A stretch of 64,000 nt of DNA from Streptomyces sp. KMM 9044 (GTDB lineage: Bacteria > Actinomycetota > Actinomycetes > Streptomycetales > Streptomycetaceae): contig NZ_CP113910.1 in assembly GCF_024701375.2 (NCBI RefSeq), forward strand, positions 2,418,001 to 2,482,000, written 5' to 3'. The translations under genes were made by a program, and so were the position numbers. Shown in pieces: positions 40,481 through 48,703 of this stretch. Position 1 is the stretch's first letter, and each line of letters begins with the position of its first letter. The notes under the pieces were generated by a model, which worked only from the letters and a program-made list of their open reading frames with translations, made no database searches and was not told the origin of the DNA.

Positions 40481-40930
40481 TCAGGTGGCGTCCGCGTCGA
40501 AGGGCGGACGGTCGTCGACAGCCGCCTTCTCGGGCTTCTTCGTCATGTCGAGGCGACCCCCCACGGCGGGCGCGGAGGAGGACGAGGAGGCCTGGGAGGA
40601 CTCGGGGGCGCGGCCGTGGACGGCGTCCGTGACGTCGGCCATCTCCTTCTTCAGGTCGAATCCGCTGCGGATCTCCTGAAGCCCCAGCTCGTCGTTGTCC
40701 AGCTGCTTGCGGATGAACGTCTTGGGGTTGAGGTCCTCGAACTCGAAGTCCTTGAACTCCGGGCCGAGTTCCTCGCGGATGTCCTGCTTCGCACTGTCCG
40801 AGAAGTCGCGGATCTTACGGATCGTCCTGGTCACATCCTGAATGACCTTGGGGAGCTTGTCCGGACCGAAGACGAGCACGGCGAGGATGACGAGCGTCAC
40901 CAGCTCGAGCGGTCCTATGTCATTGAACAC
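40481..40930 (-). CDS. tatB: Sec-independent protein translocase TatB
   Basis: A 149-residue protein. MFNDIGPLELVTLVILAVLV then FGPDKLPKVI is the TatA/B-type start: a short N-terminal membrane helix, the F-G-P hinge and an amphipathic helix. The extended C-terminus and position after HtrA identify it as TatB, part of the receptor for twin-arginine signal peptides. The start is GTG. In mycobacteria tatB also follows sigE-rseA-htrA. An upstream gap of 219 bases suggests its own promoter. Confidence 0.93.
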   Translation of the reverse strand: MFNDIGPLELVTLVILAVLVFGPDKLPKVIQDVTRTIRKIRDFSDSAKQDIREELGPEFKDFEFEDLNPKTFIRKQLDNDELGLQEIRSGFDLKKEMADVTDAVHGRAPESSQASSSSSAPAVGGRLDMTKKPEKAAVDDRPPFDADAT

Positions 40931-41149
40931 CTGAAGCTCCTTGCGATGTCCTCGGCCCTCGGCCCTCGGCGGTCAGTGCGTCCGTGCGGTCTTCCGTGGT
41001 CCGGGCCGGGTCCACGGTACCCGGCCACCCCCTGCTACCGGTACTGTGCCGGGCCCCGGGCTGCGTGACACGTACGGTCTTCGCCGGCTGTCCGCCTTCC
41101 CTTGTCCGCCCCGCCCGGGTGTCTGCCGCGCTCCGTGCCGTCCTGCTGT

Positions 41150-43294
41150 CTAGTCGCCGCCGGAGGAGCCGAGGACGAGCGAGACCTCACGCTCCGTGCC
41201 GTCCCGCTCCAGGGTGAGCTCCAGGCGGTCTCCGGGACGGTGGGCACGGGTCTTGACGATGAGCTCCTCACCGGAGTGGACGCGCTGCCCGTCGACCTTC
41301 GTGATGACGTCGCCGGCCCTGATCCCGGCCTTGTCCCCGGGACCGCCGCTGCTGACCGGGGGGCCGCCGTCGCTGCCCCTGGCGCCGACGCGGGCGCCGT
41401 CGCCGGCGTAGTCCATGTCCAGGGTGATGCCGATCACCGGGTGGGTCGCCCTGCCGGTGTTGATCAGTTCCTCGGCGACGCGCTTGCCCTGGTTGACCGG
41501 GATGGCGAAGCCGAGGCCTATGGAGCCGGCCTGGCCGCCCCCGGCCTCGCCGCCGCCGCTGCCTGCGGAGCGGATGGCGGAGTTGATGCCGATCACGTGG
41601 CCCTCGGCGTCGAGCAGGGGGCCGCCGGAGTTGCCGGGGTTGATCGGCGCGTCGGTCTGCAGGGCGTCGACGTAGGACACGTCACTGCCGTCGCCCTGCC
41701 CGCCGCCCGCCGTGATGGGGCGCTCGCGCGCGCTGATGATGCCGGCGGTGACCGTGCCGGCCAGGTCGAAGGGGGCGCCGATGGCGACGACGGGATCGCC
41801 CACCTGCACGTTGTCCGAGTTGCCGAGGGGCAGGGGGGCAAGCCGGCTGACGCCCTTGACCTTCACCACGGCGAGGTCGTAGCCGCTGTCCCGGCCGACG
41901 ACCGTGGCCTCGGCGGTGTCGCCGCTGTGAAAGGTCACGGTGATCTCGCCGTCGCGTCCGGCGGGCTGCACGACGTGGTCGTTGGTGAGGATGTGTCCGC
42001 GGTCGTCGAGCACGAATCCGGTGCCGGTGCCCGCCGACGACGCCCCGCTGACGTGCAGGGTGACGACGCTGGGCAGGGCCTGCGCGGCGATCCCGGCGAT
42101 GCTTCCGGGGTCCCGTCCGGCGGGCTTGCCCTCGGCCTGCGGGAGTTCCACGGAACCGACACCGCCGTTGCGCTCCAGCTGGGTGCCGACGATCCCACCG
42201 ACGCTGCCGGAGACGAGCGCGACCACCAGCACGAAGCCGGCGAGCGTCCTTTTGGCCCGCTTGCGCCGCTGCCCCTCCGTGGCGACCACGCCACCGGTCT
42301 GCTGCAACGGGGCGCTCGCCGCGACGGCGGCCCAGGGGTCGTAACGCCGCCAGGGGTCGGCCGGCGCCTGCGCATCCGCCGCCGGAGCGTCCTGAGCCTG
42401 GAATACGGCGGGGGCTGCGGGCGCGGGCACGGTTGCGGAGTGGCTCGCGTCCGGGGCGTGGGGAGCGGGAGCAGCGGGCGCGGGCATGCCGTGCGGCAGG
42501 GCGCCCGGCTCCGGGGACGGCACCGGAACCGATGTGTCCTGCACGGGAGTTGCCGCCGGGCGCTGAACCGGGGGTGCGGACGCCCAGGGGCCCGGCTCAC
42601 CGTACGGCGGAGTGCTGTAGGGATCGGGGTCGTGCAACGGCCGAGGCTGCTCGGACCGACCTCCGAGGAGACCGGCCCCGGCGGGCCGGGCGGGCTCCGG
42701 AGCCACGCCGGACTCACGCGGCTCGATGGCTCCCGCGGACTCGCCGGGGGCACCGGACACGACGGCCCCGGCAGGCTCGGCGGACGTGGCGGGCCGGGCG
42801 GGCTCCGGAGCCACGCCGGACTCACGCGGCTCGATGGCTCCCGCGGGCTCGCCGGGGGCACCGGACACGACGGCCCCGGCAGGCTCGGCGGACGTGGCGG
42901 GCCGGGCGGGCTCCGGAGCCACGCCGGACTCACGCGGCTCGATGGCTCCCGCGGACTCGCCGGGGGCACCGGACACGACGGCCCCGGCAGGCTCGGCGGA
43001 CGTGGCGGGCCGGGCGGGCTCCGGAGCCACGCCGGACTCACGCGGCTCGATGGCTCCCGCGGGCTCGACGTCCTTTGGCAGGCCGGGCCCCCTCGTCCCG
43101 GCACTCGGGGGCCGGTGCAGTTCGTAGTCGTCCCCCGTGTCGGCCGGGGGCGTGGCGGGCCGCGCGAGTTCGAAGTCGTCGGAGCCGCCCGACGGCGCCG
43201 GGCGCTCCAGCTCGAAGTCCCCGTCCCCGCCCGGCCCGTCCGGCTGTTCCTGCTCTCCTGACGGGCCCGCCTTCGGAGGCTTCCCCTCGTTCAT
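41150..43294 (-). CDS. htrA: HtrA-like membrane serine protease (S1C) with PDZ domain
   Basis: A 714-residue protease. About 340 Pro/Gly-rich residues, including tandem 36-residue repeats, precede one membrane helix (LAGFVLVVALVSGSVGGIVG). The trypsin-like domain has His in ILTNDHVVQPAG (about 437), Asp in DSGYDLAVVKV (about 471) and Ser in INPGNSGGPLLD (about 557). A C-terminal PDZ domain (KAGIRAGDVITKVDGQRVHS) follows. It should degrade or refold damaged proteins on the outer face of the membrane. GGGGAGAG lies just before the ATG. Placement directly after the anti-sigma gene matches the mycobacterial sigE-rseA-htrA order. Confidence 0.93.
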   Translation of the reverse strand: MNEGKPPKAGPSGEQEQPDGPGGDGDFELERPAPSGGSDDFELARPATPPADTGDDYELHRPPSAGTRGPGLPKDVEPAGAIEPRESGVAPEPARPATSAEPAGAVVSGAPGESAGAIEPRESGVAPEPARPATSAEPAGAVVSGAPGEPAGAIEPRESGVAPEPARPATSAEPAGAVVSGAPGESAGAIEPRESGVAPEPARPAGAGLLGGRSEQPRPLHDPDPYSTPPYGEPGPWASAPPVQRPAATPVQDTSVPVPSPEPGALPHGMPAPAAPAPHAPDASHSATVPAPAAPAVFQAQDAPAADAQAPADPWRRYDPWAAVAASAPLQQTGGVVATEGQRRKRAKRTLAGFVLVVALVSGSVGGIVGTQLERNGGVGSVELPQAEGKPAGRDPGSIAGIAAQALPSVVTLHVSGASSAGTGTGFVLDDRGHILTNDHVVQPAGRDGEITVTFHSGDTAEATVVGRDSGYDLAVVKVKGVSRLAPLPLGNSDNVQVGDPVVAIGAPFDLAGTVTAGIISARERPITAGGGQGDGSDVSYVDALQTDAPINPGNSGGPLLDAEGHVIGINSAIRSAGSGGGEAGGGQAGSIGLGFAIPVNQGKRVAEELINTGRATHPVIGITLDMDYAGDGARVGARGSDGGPPVSSGGPGDKAGIRAGDVITKVDGQRVHSGEELIVKTRAHRPGDRLELTLERDGTEREVSLVLGSSGGD
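42666..43074. repeat. 108-bp tandem repeats in the htrA N-terminal region
   Basis: The segment beginning GCCACGCCGGACTCACGCGG recurs at 42702, 42810, 42918 and 43026, exactly 108 bases apart. Copies are nearly identical; the main visible change is GCGGACTCG versus GCGGGCTCG in alternating copies. Each encodes 36 residues (from AGAIEPRESGVAPEPARPAT to SAEPAGAVVSGAPGE). Confidence 0.95.
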
Positions 43295-43454
43295 GCTCTC
43301 CCCACAGCTGGCCGCAGATCGTCGACTCCGTGGCTCCGTACGCCTCCGCGCAGGAACTCTCCTGGTGTGGCGCCCGGCCGCACGGGCCCGGGCGCGCCCC
43401 TGGATTCAATCAGGTTCGCACGCCCGTGCGCAGCGGACGCGGTCGGTGCACCGG

Positions 43455-44459
43455 TCAGCGGATGGTGCGGGAGGAGGCGACGGGGGCGGGCGCCGCGGTC
43501 GCGCCGGTGGGGACGGGAGGCGACGAGACTGCGGCGGCGGGGAAACCGCCGGGGGTCTTGAGCCCCGGGGCCGTCTCCCACTCCGACAGGACCAGCGGCG
43601 CTGTCAGCGGGGCCATGGGCGCCCCGCCGACCATGACGGGGGCGGCCGCCAGAGGGCTGTCGTGCCGGGGGGCGGGCGGTGACACCCCGGGGAGCAGCGG
43701 CGCGGACGTACGGGTCGGGGCGGCCGGGGCGTCGCCCAGCGCGCTCTGCCCGTGCAGTTGACCCAGCAGCGGGACCGCACCCCGGCGTCGCTGCGACTCG
43801 GGCGCTGTCGCCGCCGTGCTGCCCTGGCTGCGCAGCGGCGTCACGTTGCTGCCGTTGCCCGGACCACGGACCTCCGCGTCGGTGGGGGTGACGGCGGCGA
43901 CGCCGCCGAGGGCGATCGCCGCGAGGGACACCGCTCCCGCCGCCGCCGCGGCGAACCGCATTCCGCGTGGGGAGGACCGGTCCTGCTCGTGCCGGCTGAC
44001 GTCATGGATACGGAAGCTCCGGTCCGCCCGGTCCACGCCCAACGGGGACGCGAGCAGAGGGGAGGACCGCCGGGCAGGTGTGTAGGCGAACTCGAACCGC
44101 TCGCCGCGCCCGCCGCCGGGCCCGAAGGCTCCGGGCGTCCCGCCGAGTTGCACGGGCGGGTCGCCCGGCAGTCCGTTGCCGGCCGGCGGCGGGCCGCCGA
44201 GGTCACCGCCTGCAGGAAGGCCCTGGAGACGGGCCAGGAAGCTCTCGGACGGGGGCGGGGGCGCGACCTGTGCGAAGACGCTCTTCAGGCGGCGCTGCGC
44301 GTCCACCTCCGACTTGCACTTCGCACAGGTGGCGACGTGCGCCAGTACGCGCTCACGCGCGTCATGACCGAGCTCTCCGTCCACCAGGGCGGAAAGGCGG
44401 TCTCCCAGGTGCTGCTCTGCGAGGTGTGCCTCGGCAGGTTTCGGCCGTGAACCGCTCAC
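43455..44459 (-). CDS. zinc-binding anti-sigma factor (RseA-like)
   Basis: A 334-residue protein. Near the start [20 protein letters not shown] and the zinc anti-sigma motif H41-x3-C45-x2-C48 in HVATCAKC define a ZAS domain. A single membrane helix near residue 190 ([20 protein letters not shown]) is followed by a ~120-residue extracytoplasmic Pro/Ala-rich domain. It should bind and silence the ECF sigma factor encoded just upstream; release may be by redox or proteolysis. The GTG start overlaps the sigma stop in GTGA, implying translational coupling and matched amounts. Corresponds by order to mycobacterial RseA. Confidence 0.88.
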   Translation of the reverse strand: MSGSRPKPAEAHLAEQHLGDRLSALVDGELGHDARERVLAHVATCAKCKSEVDAQRRLKSVFAQVAPPPPSESFLARLQGLPAGGDLGGPPPAGNGLPGDPPVQLGGTPGAFGPGGGRGERFEFAYTPARRSSPLLASPLGVDRADRSFRIHDVSRHEQDRSSPRGMRFAAAAAGAVSLAAIALGGVAAVTPTDAEVRGPGNGSNVTPLRSQGSTAATAPESQRRRGAVPLLGQLHGQSALGDAPAAPTRTSAPLLPGVSPPAPRHDSPLAAAPVMVGGAPMAPLTAPLVLSEWETAPGLKTPGGFPAAAVSSPPVPTGATAAPAPVASSRTIR

Positions 44460-45334
44460 GTGCTCGTGCCCCCTCCCCCCAGTGCGGGAACACGCGGCAT
44501 GAAGGAGCGGCGCTCCGCGCGCGCCTGGGGCGAGCGGTGGGCGAGGGCCTTGCGCAGCTGGGAGCGCCCGCGGTGGATCCGGGACCGGACCGTGCCGAGC
44601 TTGACGCCGAGAGTCGCGGCGATCTCCTCGTACGACAGTCCTTCGATGTCGCAGAGGACGACCGCGGCACGGAATTCGGGCGCGAGCGTGTCGAGGGCCT
44701 GCTGGACGTCCGCGTCGAAGTGGGTGTCGTTGAAGACCTGCTGGGGTGTGGGCTCCTTGCTGGGGAGCCGCTCGGCCGCGTCGTCGCCCAGCGAGTCGAA
44801 ACGGATGCGCTGCTTGCGGCGCACCATGTCCAGGAAGAGGTTGGTGGTAATACGGTGCAGCCAGCCCTCGAAGGTGCCCGGCGTGTACGTCGACAGCGAG
44901 CGGAAGACGCGGACGAAGACCTCCTGGGTGAGGTCCTCCGCGTCGTGCTGGTTGCCGGTGAGGCGGTAGGCAAGCCGGTAGACCCGGCCGCTGTGCATGC
45001 TGACGATCTCCTCCCACGTGGGCGGAGTCCACGCCTGCCCGTCCGCGTCGGTGGAGAAGCCCGCGGTCTGGGCCGGGTCAGCGGCGTGACTGTGGTCAGC
45101 AGCGGTGTCGTTCACGGATTTCGGCCTGCCCGCCGATCCGAGGAAGCGCCTCAGCACTCCCCCCCGATCCATAGGCGCAGCCGCACCTCCCCTGTCGGCT
45201 CTGATGGCGTCCGGTGGAGCCCCTACCATAGCCACCTCGCCCGTTAGCTCCGGATAAGCGGTTTTACGAGAAATTGATGTGGGCTGCCACGGCTCGTGGG
45301 CCTGCGCCAGCACCTGCTCGGTGTCCCCGCTCAT
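44456..45334 (-). CDS. ECF sigma factor (mycobacterial SigE-like)
   Basis: A sigma factor of 292 residues from ATG 45334, or 257 from ATG 45229. Region 2 is [26 protein letters not shown] and [20 protein letters not shown]; region 4 is [20 protein letters not shown] then [15 protein letters not shown] 45334 has GGAGGGGG six bases upstream; ATG 45229 has GAGG. Gene order (divergent O-methyltransferase, sigma, anti-sigma, HtrA, TatB) matches the M. tuberculosis sigE locus, where sigE also uses several start codons. It should direct envelope-stress transcription. A GGAAC-N18-GTT promoter upstream of both starts suggests control by sigma-R or by itself. In Streptomyces the name sigE belongs to a different gene, so no symbol is given. 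Confidence 0.93.
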   Translation of the reverse strand: MSGDTEQVLAQAHEPWQPTSISRKTAYPELTGEVAMVGAPPDAIRADRGGAAAPMDRGGVLRRFLGSAGRPKSVNDTAADHSHAADPAQTAGFSTDADGQAWTPPTWEEIVSMHSGRVYRLAYRLTGNQHDAEDLTQEVFVRVFRSLSTYTPGTFEGWLHRITTNLFLDMVRRKQRIRFDSLGDDAAERLPSKEPTPQQVFNDTHFDADVQQALDTLAPEFRAAVVLCDIEGLSYEEIAATLGVKLGTVRSRIHRGRSQLRKALAHRSPQARAERRSFMPRVPALGGGGTST

Positions 45335-45378
45335 CCGCCCACCCCCTCCACGGCACACGCCGCTCACTCTTCCCTTTG

Positions 45379-45404
45379 AACGACTGGTCCCATCAGTGGG
45401 TTCC
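45379..45404 (-). promoter_or_regulatory. sigma-R/ECF-type promoter of the sigma-factor operon
   Basis: On the minus strand GGAAC (45404-45400) and GTT (45381-45379) are 18 bases apart, preceded by G and with C before GTT (GGGAAC-N17-CGTT). The start site would be near 45372, about 38 bases before ATG 45334. Confidence 0.65.
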
Positions 45405-45457
45405 CGGCGCCAACGGATAAAGTCACGCCGAGGCAACCACGGGGACAGGAGAGGGTC

Positions 45458-46090
45458 ATTACCGCCAACCGGCAGACGAGCTGGGCGTTCGCGGACGCCT
45501 ATGTCGCCGAGGACGAGGCGCTGCACTGGGCCCGGGACCGGGCCCGTGAGGCAGGGCTGCGCTCGGTGTCGCCCGGTACGGGTGCGGCCCTGCGGTTGCT
45601 CGCGGCCACCGTGGACGCCAAGGCGGTCGCGGAGATCGGCACCGGCTGCGGCGTCTCCGGGATCCACCTGCTGCACGGTATGCGGCCGGACGGCGTGCTG
45701 ACCACGGTCGACCAGGAACCGGAGCACCAGCAGTCGGCCCGTCAGTCCTTCCGTACGGCGGGCTTCGCCGCCAACAGGGCCCGCTTCATCCCGGGCCGGG
45801 CACTGGATGTCCTGCCCCGTCTCGCGGACTCCGGCTACGACCTCGTCTTCTGCGACGGCGACCGGCTCGAGTACCAGGACTATCTCGCCGAATCGCTGCG
45901 TCTGCTGCGTCCGGGAGGCCTGGTCGCCTTCGAAGGGGTCTTCGCGAACGGCCGGACGGTGGACTCCGGCCCACAGCCCACCGAGGTGCTGCGGCTGCGG
46001 GAACTGGTGCGGGCCCTGCGCGAGAGCCAGGAGATGGTGTCGTCCCTGCTGCCCGTGGGTGACGGACTGCTCTGCGCGGTGAAGCGGTAG
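45458..46090 (+). CDS. class I SAM-dependent O-methyltransferase; start codon non-canonical
   Basis: From ATT 45458 the product is 210 residues: [20 protein letters not shown], then [18 protein letters not shown] (SAM-binding motif I), VDQEPEHQ (motif II acid), [13 protein letters not shown] and [12 protein letters not shown]. This is the caffeoyl-CoA-type O-methyltransferase family, like mycobacterial Rv1220c, which is also divergent from sigE. The first ATG/GTG/TTG in frame is GTG 45566, which would delete the N-terminal helices. AGGAG sits six bases before ATT 45458. Either ATT is used or the true start has been lost. Substrate unknown. Confidence 0.8.
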   Translation: MTANRQTSWAFADAYVAEDEALHWARDRAREAGLRSVSPGTGAALRLLAATVDAKAVAEIGTGCGVSGIHLLHGMRPDGVLTTVDQEPEHQQSARQSFRTAGFAANRARFIPGRALDVLPRLADSGYDLVFCDGDRLEYQDYLAESLRLLRPGGLVAFEGVFANGRTVDSGPQPTEVLRLRELVRALRESQEMVSSLLPVGDGLLCAVKR

Positions 46091-46145
46091 CGGGCATCGG
46101 AGGAGGCGGGTCAGTGGACCTCACTGTGCCCCTGACCTGTACAGA

Positions 46146-46183
46146 CAGTCGCCCCCGTGCCGCATGCGGCACGGGGGCGACTG
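46146..46183. terminator. bidirectional terminator palindrome
   Basis: A perfect 38-base palindrome (19-base arms, CAGTCGCCCCCGTGCCGCA and its complement) between the convergent methyltransferase and DUF3117 genes. Confidence 0.85.
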
Positions 46184-46205
46184 AAAGGGTATGGCCGCTT
46201 GTGCG

Positions 46206-46373
46206 TCAGCCGACGACCTTCTTGAGGGCGTCGCCGAGCGCATCGGCCTCGTCCGGGGTCAGCTCGACGACGAGCCGACCGCCGCCTTCGAGCGGAACGC
46301 GCATGACGATGCCCCGCCCCTCCTTGGTCACCTCGAGCGGGCCATCACCCGTTCGCGGCTTCATGGCCGCCAT
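46206..46373 (-). CDS. DUF3117 small protein
   Basis: A 55-residue protein: MAAMKPRTGDGPLEVTKEGR then GIVMRVPLEGGGRLVVELTP and DEADALGDALKKVVG. It matches DUF3117, a highly conserved actinobacterial family (Rv1211 in M. tuberculosis, also between tagA and sigE). The sequence predicts several beta strands followed by one helix. GGAAGGGGAACG precedes the ATG. Function unknown, but the conservation of position is notable. Confidence 0.92.
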   Translation of the reverse strand: MAAMKPRTGDGPLEVTKEGRGIVMRVPLEGGGRLVVELTPDEADALGDALKKVVG

Positions 46374-46754
46374 GCTCGTTCCCCTTCCTGAAACCCAGCT
46401 CAACCGTCTAAGCCGACGGCCCACTGAAGGGCACCTGCGGTCCTTGAAGCAGGACACACGCCACCGGCATCGAACACATTGCTTCCAGGCCATTATCCCG
46501 CATCTCAGGACCCGATGACCAACATCAGCCGGCATCGCTTGGGCAACGCGCGCGAGCAAAACCACTCAATTCGGCGATGTGACTGCGATACTGCGCCACC
46601 GCGCACCGCTCCACCGACAAAAAACGCCCCGGAATTCTTTGACGCAGGTCACATGCGGGCTCCGTTCCACCGCCGTCGATCTCCGTCATGCTGTGTCCTG
46701 CACAAGGACGTACTGACGGGTAGGTCCACGAGCCGCGACGCGGAGGGATACACC
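46374..46754. promoter_or_regulatory. divergent intergenic region between DUF3117 and enoyl-CoA hydratase genes
   Basis: A 381-base gap with lower GC than its surroundings (for example AAAACCACTCAATTCGG near 46558 and GACAAAAAACGCC near 46616). TTGACG (46640-46645) is a -35 candidate for the plus-strand gene. The plus strand is open in the hydratase frame from 46479 but lacks coding character. No hairpin or second gene was recognised. Confidence 0.4.
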
Positions 46755-47558
46755 ATGGCCGACACCGTGCTCTACGAGGTGAACGACGGACTCGCGACCA
46801 TCACGCTGAACCGCCCGGAGGCGATGAACGCGCTGAACGTGGCGGCGAAGGTCGCGCTCCGGGACGCGGTCCGGTCCGCGGCGGACGACGACGGCGTACG
46901 AGCCGTGCTGCTGACCGCCGCCGGTGACCGGGCGTTCTGCGTCGGGCAGGATCTCAAGGAGCACATCGGGCTGCTGGCCGCCGACCGCGAGGACAGCGGC
47001 GACCGCACGATGAGCACGGTGCGCGAGCACTACAACCCGATCGTGATGGCGCTCGCCGGGGCCGCGAAGCCGGTGGTCGCCGCGGTGAACGGGGTCGCGG
47101 CCGGAGCGGGCTTCGGCTTCGCCCTGGCGGCGGACTACCGGATCGTGGCCGACACGGCGGCGTTCAACACGTCGTTCGCGGGAGTCGCGCTGACCGCCGA
47201 CTCCGGGATCTCCTGGGCGCTGCCGCGGGTCGTCGGCCCGAGCCGCGCCACCGACCTGCTGCTCTTCCCCCGCAGCATCACGGCCCAGGAGGCGTACGAC
47301 CTCGGGATCGCGAACCGGCTGGTCCCGGCCGCCGAGCTGCGCGCGGAGGCTCGGAAGACGGCGCGGGCGCTGGCCGCGGGGCCGACGGTGGCGTACGCGG
47401 CGCTGAAGGAGTCGGTGGCGTACGGGCTCACCCACTCCCTGGAGGAGGCCCTGGCGAAGGAGGACGAGCTCCAGACCCGGGCGGGTGCCTCCGAGGACCA
47501 CACGATCGCCGTGCAGGCCTTCGTCAACAAGGAGAAGCCGAAGTACCAGGGACGCTGA
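46755..47558 (+). CDS. enoyl-CoA hydratase/isomerase family protein
   Basis: A 267-residue crotonase-fold protein of normal length: ITLNRPEAMNALN, DRAFCVGQDLKEH (first oxyanion loop), KPVVAAVNGVAAGAGFGFAL (second) and FAGVALTADSGISWALPRVV. The A-D-S-G position carries Asp rather than the hydratase Glu pair, which favours an isomerase-type (PaaG/epoxyphenylacetyl-CoA isomerase-like) reaction. Pathway is likely fatty- or aromatic-acid CoA catabolism. GGAGGG seven bases before ATG 46755 supports the start. Confidence 0.9.
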   Translation: MADTVLYEVNDGLATITLNRPEAMNALNVAAKVALRDAVRSAADDDGVRAVLLTAAGDRAFCVGQDLKEHIGLLAADREDSGDRTMSTVREHYNPIVMALAGAAKPVVAAVNGVAAGAGFGFALAADYRIVADTAAFNTSFAGVALTADSGISWALPRVVGPSRATDLLLFPRSITAQEAYDLGIANRLVPAAELRAEARKTARALAAGPTVAYAALKESVAYGLTHSLEEALAKEDELQTRAGASEDHTIAVQAFVNKEKPKYQGR

Positions 47559-47612
47559 CCGAGGGGGCGGGATCCCGGGCGGCCCGCCGCGTGGTCTGCC
47601 CGCCTCCGCGGC

Positions 47613-48197
47613 TCAGGTCTGTCGGGCCGCGCAGTCCTTCAGGTGGTCGTCGACCAGGCCACAGGCCTGCATCAGCGCGTATGCCGTGGTCGGGCCGACG
47701 AAGCGCAGGCCCTGCTTCTTCAGGGCCTTGGACAGCGCCGTCGACTCGGGGGTGACCGGGAGGACGTCGGCGAGCGTCACCGGAGCCGGGCGGCCGTCCG
47801 GGTCGGGGGCGTGCGACCAGATCAGGGTGTCCAGGTCGCCGGGCGCCCATCCGGCCAGTACCCGCGCGTTGCCCAGGGTCGCGTCGATCTTGGCGCGATT
47901 GCGGATGATGCCGGCGTCGGCGAGCAGACGCTCCCGGTCGGAGTCGGTGAACTCCGCGACGGCCGCGATCCGGAAGCCGGCGAAGGCGGTACGGAAGCCC
48001 GGACGGCGGCGCAGGATCGTGATCCACGACAGGCCGGACTGGAAGGCCTCCAGGCTGAGCCGCTCGAACAGGGCGTCGTCCCCGTGGACCGGGTGGCCCC
48101 ACTCCTCGTCGTGGTAGGCGAGGTAGTCCTCGGCGGACAGGGCCCAGGGACAGCGCGGGGCGCCGTCCGGGCCGGGAAGGGCGGCTCCGTCGGTCAC
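47613..48197 (-). CDS. tag: DNA-3-methyladenine glycosylase I
   Basis: A 194-residue enzyme. RCPWALSAEDYLAYHDEEWG is the family's start with the Cys and His of the zinc site, FQSGLSWITILRRRPGFRTA the helical core, and QACGLVDDH near the C-terminus completes the zinc ligands. It excises 3-methyladenine from alkylated DNA. The GTG start overlaps the DivIVA-domain gene's stop (GTGA), as in the mycobacterial Rv1209-tagA pair. Confidence 0.94.
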   Translation of the reverse strand: MTDGAALPGPDGAPRCPWALSAEDYLAYHDEEWGHPVHGDDALFERLSLEAFQSGLSWITILRRRPGFRTAFAGFRIAAVAEFTDSDRERLLADAGIIRNRAKIDATLGNARVLAGWAPGDLDTLIWSHAPDPDGRPAPVTLADVLPVTPESTALSKALKKQGLRFVGPTTAYALMQACGLVDDHLKDCAARQT

Positions 48198-48556
48198 GTC
48201 CGGTCTCCCTCCTGGCGGGCGGCGGGCTCGTCCGGGGCGATGCGGGCCGCGACGGCACGGGCACCGGCCAGCGCGGCCTCCATGTCGGCGATCCGGGCGT
48301 CGCGCTCTGCGAGTTCGGCGCCGAGGCGGCTCAGCGCGTCGTCCACGTCGGCCATGCGGTAGCCGCGGGCTGCGAGCGGGAAGCGGAGGGCGTCCACGTC
48401 CGCGCGGTCGACCGGGCGGTCCAGCGGCAGGGTGTCCCTCAGACGGTCGGGGGCCGCGTCGGGCAGCGGGCCGCTCTCACCGCCGCCCACCACCGCGAGG
48501 GTCACCGCGGCGACCACGACGGCGAGCGCGACGACCAGGAACAAGAACATAACCAT
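48194..48556 (-). CDS. small membrane-anchored DivIVA-domain protein
   Basis: A 120-residue protein: one N-terminal membrane helix (MVMFLFLVVALAVVVAAVTL), a Pro/Asp-rich linker, then FPLAARGYRMADVDDALSRLG, the DivIVA-type motif (F-x3-x-R-G-Y-x-x-x-x-V-D), and a short coiled-coil helix ending at PDEPAARQEGDRT. The family in mycobacteria (Rv1209) lies in the same position. It probably associates with the division or polar-growth machinery. The stop overlaps the tag start, implying coupling. Confidence 0.85.
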   Translation of the reverse strand: MVMFLFLVVALAVVVAAVTLAVVGGGESGPLPDAAPDRLRDTLPLDRPVDRADVDALRFPLAARGYRMADVDDALSRLGAELAERDARIADMEAALAGARAVAARIAPDEPAARQEGDRT

Positions 48557-48703
48557 CGCTGAGGTCCCCAGGGTTGGATCGGGCCGGAGTCGGATGTGTG
48601 GCTCCGATCGTGCCATGCGAGTCTGACAGTCGGGATCACGGGCAGCCGGGGACGGCCGCGGACCGGACCCGACGAGGAACCGAACGAGGAGAGGTCTCAG
48701 GGG

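Noticed and set aside
43455..45032. Longer version of the anti-sigma frame reaching into the sigma gene
   Set aside because: The upstream part overlaps sigma-factor sequence in another frame; the GTG at 44459 overlapping the sigma stop is the natural start.
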